DNA of 9,818 nt. Origin: Rhodospirillales bacterium (GTDB lineage Bacteria > Pseudomonadota > Alphaproteobacteria > Acetobacterales > Acetobacteraceae). The notes beneath the pieces were generated by a model. The model saw nothing but the letters and a program-made list of their open reading frames with translations. It was not told where the DNA came from and ran no database searches. Location of the stretch: positions 1 through 9,818 of the forward strand of contig JANXXW010000349.1 of NCBI GenBank assembly GCA_025350425.1, read 5' to 3'. Below, piece by piece: positions 6,943 through 9,818 of the stretch (its first letter is position 1; each line of letters opens with the position of its first letter). Made by a program: the position numbers and the translations under genes.

Positions 6943-6968
6943 CGTCGAGTCCGTTTGGCCGCTATACT
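6939..6968 (+). promoter_or_regulatory. Candidate promoter for the exported small protein
   Basis: GTGACG (6939-6944) and TATACT (6963-6968) are separated by 18 bases. The -10 matches five of six consensus bases and the -35 four. Predicted transcription would begin near 6975, about 20 bases ahead of the ATG at 6996. It overlaps the stop codon of the preceding gene, so the downstream genes may be expressed independently of it. Confidence 0.35.
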
Positions 6969-6995
6969 GCAATGTCTTCATCGCTTGGGGTTTCG

Positions 6996-7451
6996 ATGCG
7001 CCGTATTTTCGCCTGCCTGACCGCACTCGCACTTATTACGCCGATCGGTGGCCAGGCTCAGACTAACGAGCCACCCCACGCCTGGTTGTTCGGCACATGG
7101 ACCGGCGGCCTGTTCCCGGTACCGAGTACCTTGACCCCGGAGGCATGTTTCGGCCAGCCCGTGGTGATCTTCACGCGTGACGTGGTGCTGCGCGCCACGC
7201 TCACGGAGGCGACCTATACCCAGCGGGTGATCGAGACCGCCCGGACCGATCCCGGCACGACCAACTTCCGGTTTGCGCCCGCTGGCACCGGAGCCGTTGG
7301 ATTGCTAGGCCTTGCCGGCCCAGGACCGCAGGCCGGTTTCGGATGCGAGAACGACAACGTCCTGCATGTCCAGCGCCGATCCGACAACAACATAACCTTT
7401 CCGGGATGCCTGGAATTCTCGTATCCGCTGGTGCGGTGCGGGTCGCGCTGA
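6996..7451 (+). CDS. Small exported protein of unknown function, four mature cysteines
   Basis: I cannot assign a function. From the ATG at 6996 the product is 151 residues: MRRIF, a hydrophobic core ACLTALALITPIGG and a GQA-type cleavage site near residue 21, so export to the periplasm is likely. The signal is Sec-like; its Cys7 is not in a lipobox. The mature part begins with PPHAWLFGTWTGG, reminiscent of small beta-rich periplasmic proteins. It has Cys51, Cys117, Cys138 and Cys148, enough for two disulfides, and central hydrophilic strands (VVIFTRDVVLRATLTEATY). An ATG at 6972 would add eight residues ahead of the signal; 6996 is preferred for the compact signal peptide. Longer upstream frames overlap the GlcG/HbpS gene and lack coding character. 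It sits 53 bp after that gene and 60 bp before the next. Confidence 0.75.
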   Translation: MRRIFACLTALALITPIGGQAQTNEPPHAWLFGTWTGGLFPVPSTLTPEACFGQPVVIFTRDVVLRATLTEATYTQRVIETARTDPGTTNFRFAPAGTGAVGLLGLAGPGPQAGFGCENDNVLHVQRRSDNNITFPGCLEFSYPLVRCGSR

Positions 7452-7511
7452 CATACCGACCACTGACCAAGCGAGCTTGAACCACGCAGGTTCCGCTGCC
7501 ACTACTCCGCC

Positions 7512-7727
7512 ATGGCAAAGACGATGACTGAAGCCCAAAAGATTTATGAGACCAAGCGCGCCGCCAAGGCCGGCATGAGCCTCGACAAATGGCTCGCCGC
7601 CAAAGAGCGCGATGCCGCCGAGGAGGTGCGCGCGAAGGAAAAAGCCGCCAAGGCCGCAGCACCAGAGCGCAGCAAGGGCCTGCTTGGCCGCTTGCTCGAT
7701 CGGGCGCACAAGCCGCTGAAATCCTGA
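7512..7727 (+). CDS. Small basic Lys/Ala-rich hypothetical protein
   Basis: This 71-residue product is unrecognised. It is mostly helical in appearance: TEAQKIYETKRAAKAGMSLD, then a KWLAAKERDAAEEVRAKEKAAKAA helix with alternating charge (about 26-49), and a C-terminal amphipathic segment GLLGRLLDRAHKPLKS. It has no signal peptide and no cysteine. Codons are strongly G/C-ending, as in the flanking genes, which supports real coding. The start at 7512 has no clear ribosome-binding site; an ATG four codons later is an alternative. Its stop is 16 bases before the monooxygenase start, so the two are probably co-transcribed. Confidence 0.65.
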   Translation: MAKTMTEAQKIYETKRAAKAGMSLDKWLAAKERDAAEEVRAKEKAAKAAAPERSKGLLGRLLDRAHKPLKS

Positions 7728-7743
7728 CGGTGAGGCCGTGCGC

Positions 7744-8832
7744 GTGAAGCCGCATCCCATGTATGGCCCGAACCGCTTCAAGTTGGGGATTTTTTCCGCC
7801 AACGCGGATGGCGGCCTCACCCTCACCCGGGTGCCGGAGCGGTGGCCCGCGAGTTGGGATAGCGTGGTTACGGTAGCCCAGATGGCCGACCGTGCCGGCA
7901 TCGAATTCTTTCTTCCCATCGCGCGCTGGAAGGGATTCGGCGGCGAGATGAACAGCCGCGAGCATAGCTACGAGACCCTCACCTTCGCCGCGGCGCTCTC
8001 AGGTGTCACTGAGAACATCGCCCTGTTCTCCACCGTCCACGTGCCCATGGTACATCCCGTGTTTGCCGCCAAGGCACTCGCCACGGTAGATCAGGCGAGC
8101 CACGGCCGCGCCGGGCTTAACATCGTGTGCGGCTGGAGCCCTGAGGAATTCGGTATGTTCGGCCTCACCCCGGTCGAGCAACGTTATGACCAGGGCCTTG
8201 AATGGTTCGAGATCCTGCGCCGCATCCACGCCGACGAAGGCCCGTTCGACTTCGACGGCGCTTACTACAAGCTGAAGGGGGTGTCCGGACACCCGGCGCC
8301 GTCACAGCGCCCCCGCCCCGTGACGTTGAACGCGGCATTCTCGCCTCCAGGCCGCGACTTCGCCGCCCATGCCGCCGATTTTCTGTTCACCACGTTCGCC
8401 GAAATAGAAAAAGGCCGGGAGCAGATCGCCGATATCGCGGCCCGCGCGGCCCGACAAAGCCGCGAGGTCGGCGTCTACACCACCTGTCATGTCGTCTGCC
8501 GCCCGACCCAGGCCGAAGCTGAGGCCTATTACGAACATTATGCCGTCGCGAACGAGGATACCGTCAGCGTCGACCACTACATGGGCGCCAAGGAGAAGAA
8601 CTCCTCCTCCCACGACCCCGAGGTCTACCGTCTGCACCGCAAGCGCTTCGTCGGCGGCGCCGGCACTTACCCGCTGGTCGGCACGCCGGCCCATATCGCC
8701 GCCGAGATGGTGCGGATCAGCGAGGCCGGCTTCGCGGGCACCACCGTGAGCTTCGTCAACTTCGAACACGAGCTGCCGTATTTCATTGAGACGGTGCTAC
8801 CCCTGCTGCGAGACGCGGGGCTTCGGGAGTAG
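7744..8832 (+). CDS. LLM-class flavin-dependent monooxygenase (SsuD/SfnG/RutA-like)
   Basis: This is a TIM-barrel enzyme of the bacterial luciferase superfamily. Members use reduced FMN from a partner reductase and O2 to oxidise small organic molecules such as alkanesulfonates, dimethyl sulfone or pyrimidines. The 362-residue length is normal. Visible family blocks: KLGIFSANADGG near 13-24, the LPIARWKGFGG strand at 58-67, the IALFSTVHVPMVHPVFAAK segment at 92-110, GRAGLNIVCGWSPEEFGMFG at 121-140, a DFLFTTF strand near 212, and C-terminal PLVGTPAHIA followed by GGTT-like AGTTVSFVNFEHELPYF. GTG at 7744 is preferred because GGTGAGG lies eight bases upstream and the protein then begins MKPHPMYGPNRFKLG, as in homologues I recall; GTG at 7738 or ATG at 7759 are alternatives. 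No flavin reductase gene is in the window. Exact substrate unknown. Confidence 0.9.
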   Translation: MKPHPMYGPNRFKLGIFSANADGGLTLTRVPERWPASWDSVVTVAQMADRAGIEFFLPIARWKGFGGEMNSREHSYETLTFAAALSGVTENIALFSTVHVPMVHPVFAAKALATVDQASHGRAGLNIVCGWSPEEFGMFGLTPVEQRYDQGLEWFEILRRIHADEGPFDFDGAYYKLKGVSGHPAPSQRPRPVTLNAAFSPPGRDFAAHAADFLFTTFAEIEKGREQIADIAARAARQSREVGVYTTCHVVCRPTQAEAEAYYEHYAVANEDTVSVDHYMGAKEKNSSSHDPEVYRLHRKRFVGGAGTYPLVGTPAHIAAEMVRISEAGFAGTTVSFVNFEHELPYFIETVLPLLRDAGLRE

Positions 8833-8934
8833 CTTTACAACGCCGGACAAAATTTGGTTTTGCTGAGACCACCGCGCTCGAAAAGCGGGGGGTTACACCC
8901 GTAGTCACCGCGTCCTGCTACTCGGCGAAGCTAC

Positions 8935-9072
8935 ATGGATCGCACTGTTACAGTCGTCCTGAGCCTGGGGGACCGGGCGACGGTGTTGGTAAAAGACCAG
9001 ATGGCCTACGACGGCGATCCGACCACGCTGGCGTCGGATCATGAATTATTGTCGAGATACTTAGGTGTTTGA
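8935..9072 (+). pseudogene. C-terminal remnant of a LivF-type branched-chain amino acid ABC ATPase
   Basis: A 45-codon frame (ATG at 8935, TGA at 9070-9072) translates to a tail resembling the end of LivF-type ATPases. LSLGDRATVLVKDQ (about residues 9-22) corresponds to the usual ALSLADRAYVL-xxGx strand. AYDGDPTTLASDHELLSRYLGV follows the typical (A/V)xEG-xPxxLxxDxxLxxRYLGV ending. In intact proteins this follows the switch histidine/EQN region and the Walker and signature motifs; none of these is present upstream, where the frame meets TAG near 8900. So it is a truncated relic, not a gene. The comparison is from memory of the family, not a database search. Some residues deviate from the norm, as expected for decay. 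Confidence 0.5.
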
Positions 9073-9093
9073 CGCGCCGGTCGACACGCTGGG

Positions 9094-9122
9094 CTGACCG
9101 CCCGTGTGAATCCCGCTATTGT
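9094..9122 (+). promoter_or_regulatory. Candidate promoter of pgsA with very short leader
   Basis: CTGACC (9094-9099) and TATTGT (9117-9122) are separated by 17 bases, each matching four of six consensus positions. The predicted start of transcription is within a few bases of the pgsA ATG at 9132, and no Shine-Dalgarno sequence lies before that ATG, so a leaderless message is possible. The match is modest. Confidence 0.35.
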
Positions 9123-9131
9123 TTGCCACGC

Positions 9132-9713
9132 ATGCTCACAGATCTCCCCAATCTGCTCACTCTCTCGCGCATCGTCGCCATCCCGCTTCTCGTGGTCCTG
9201 GTCGCCACGCGGCTGCCCGGAGCGGATTTCGCCGCGTGTGTCGTCTTCGCGATCGCGGGAATCACCGACTATTTCGATGGGCACCTCGCGCGCACCTGGA
9301 AGCAGACGTCCAGTTTCGGCCGTATGCTGGATCCGATCGCCGACAAGCTGCTGGTCGGCGCCACGCTCATGATGCTCGCCGGGATGCAGCGCCTGAGCCC
9401 GTGGGGCCTGTATCCCGCCATCGTCATCCTCCTGCGGGAAATCCTGGTCAGCGGACTTCGCGAGTATCTCGCGGGCATCCGCGTCGGCCTTCCCGTCACC
9501 AAACTTGCGAAGTGGAAGACCACTTTCCAAATGGGCGCCCTTGGATTCCTGTTGGCCGGCGACAGCGGAGCGACCTGGATCGGGATTCCCTGGCTGCCCG
9601 CCACCACGATCGGCGAGGTCATGCTCTGGGTCGCCGCCGCACTCACGCTCATTACGGGATGGGATTACCTGACCGCGGGCATCCGCCACGCCACGACGGC
9701 ACCGTCCACGTGA
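9132..9713 (+). CDS. pgsA: CDP-diacylglycerol--glycerol-3-phosphate 3-phosphatidyltransferase
   Basis: This inner-membrane enzyme makes phosphatidylglycerol phosphate from CDP-diacylglycerol and glycerol-3-phosphate, the committed step to phosphatidylglycerol and cardiolipin. The 193-residue protein starts MLTDLPNLLTLSRI, the standard PgsA beginning. It contains the complete CDP-alcohol phosphotransferase signature: Asp46, Asp49-Gly50, Ala53-Arg54, Gly63, Asp67 and Asp71 (DYFDGHLAR ... GRMLDPIAD). Membrane segments lie near 12-28, 33-46, 75-83, 90-105, 130-142 and 160-175. Downstream REILVSGLREYLA and the KTTFQM region, with the preceding lysines, are typical of PgsA rather than other family members. 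ATG at 9132 is chosen on homology; the frame is open further upstream but has no plausible N-terminus. Its stop overlaps the next start as GTGA. Confidence 0.95.
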   Translation: MLTDLPNLLTLSRIVAIPLLVVLVATRLPGADFAACVVFAIAGITDYFDGHLARTWKQTSSFGRMLDPIADKLLVGATLMMLAGMQRLSPWGLYPAIVILLREILVSGLREYLAGIRVGLPVTKLAKWKTTFQMGALGFLLAGDSGATWIGIPWLPATTIGEVMLWVAAALTLITGWDYLTAGIRHATTAPST

Positions 9714-9818
9714 AAGTCCTGGGCCTGACGGGGTGGTCGGGCAGCGGCAAGACCACGTTGCTGATCGCGTTGATCCCGCTGTTTCACGCGCGCGGTGTCA
9801 GCGTCTCCACCGTCAAGC
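9710..9818 (+). CDS. mobB: Molybdopterin-guanine dinucleotide biosynthesis protein B, N-terminal part
   Basis: Only the first 36 codons are in the window. The frame begins with GTG at 9710, overlapping the pgsA stop as GTGA, and reads VKVLGLTGWSGSGKTTLL. This has a P-loop at residues 8-16 (GWSGSGKTT) followed by LIPLFHARGVSVSTVK. That start, with Trp inside the P-loop and the S-T-(V/I)-K strand, is characteristic of MobB, a GTP-binding helper of MobA in attaching GMP to molybdopterin. The overlap suggests translational coupling with pgsA; in alphaproteobacteria pgsA often neighbours molybdenum cofactor genes (moaD/moaE). Other P-loop GTPases are possible but less likely. Confidence 0.82.
   Translation, partial: MKVLGLTGWSGSGKTTLLIALIPLFHARGVSVSTVK

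Larger units (their letters stand above)
8833..9131. other. Gap between the monooxygenase and pgsA genes
   Basis: Apart from the LivF-like remnant and a pgsA promoter candidate, nothing definite is seen. Immediately after the monooxygenase stop, 8870-8906 contains G/C-rich imperfect repeats (ccgcgctcgaaaagcgg and gggttacaccc) but no T-tract, so no clear intrinsic terminator. uvrC, which often precedes pgsA in proteobacteria, is not here. Confidence 0.5.

Noticed and set aside
7201..7965. Minus-strand frame of 254 codons across the exported protein, small basic protein and monooxygenase start
   Set aside because: It covers three plus-strand genes with better starts, codon bias and homology; its Arg/Cys-rich sequence is non-protein-like.
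8870..8906. Possible terminator after the monooxygenase gene
   Set aside because: The stems are short and imperfect and no T-tract follows.
9039..9689. Minus-strand frame of 216 codons opposite pgsA
   Set aside because: The plus strand carries the full CDP-alcohol phosphotransferase signature; the antisense frame is a shadow.

Overview
This is a GC-rich chromosomal window with strong G/C preference at third codon positions. It looks alphaproteobacterial, most plausibly Acetobacteraceae or a related Rhodospirillales lineage. That placement is an inference from composition and protein style; no rRNA or other phylogenetic marker is present.

Left half, minus strand (5481 down to 271): a complete five-gene ABC importer of the peptide/nickel/opine class. 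In transcription order it encodes an exported solute-binding protein (3886-5481), two inner-membrane permeases (2931-3869 and 2090-2899) and two ATPases (1101-2093 and 271-1104). The last three genes are joined by ATGA start/stop overlaps, so the order is the canonical Dpp/Opp/Gsi one. The substrate cannot be read from sequence. Upstream, also on the minus strand, is an uncharacterised coiled-coil protein (5567-6238). The 270 bases left of the importer hold no gene I can name. They do contain a perfect 10-bp inverted repeat (103-132) and frames that run off the window edge.

Middle, plus strand (6359-8832): a divergent gene group. It contains a possible very small Cys-rich ORF (6359-6508), a GlcG/HbpS-family protein (6496-6942), a small exported protein with four cysteines (6996-7451), a 71-residue basic protein (7512-7727) and an LLM-class flavin-dependent monooxygenase (7744-8832). 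Flavin monooxygenases of this class often attack organosulfur or organonitrogen compounds. Lying back-to-back with an importer, the group suggests uptake plus oxidative breakdown of a small nutrient, but no sequence feature proves this link.

Right end, plus strand: a 299-bp gap contains what looks like the decayed C-terminal tail of a LivF-type branched-chain amino acid ABC ATPase (about 8935-9072). Core housekeeping genes follow: pgsA (9132-9713, phosphatidylglycerol phosphate synthase) and, overlapping its stop codon, the start of a mobB-like molybdenum cofactor gene that leaves the window. The window therefore reads as an accessory nutrient-acquisition region abutting core genome, with a gene relic at the seam. 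I saw no tRNA, rRNA, CRISPR array or intact insertion sequence.
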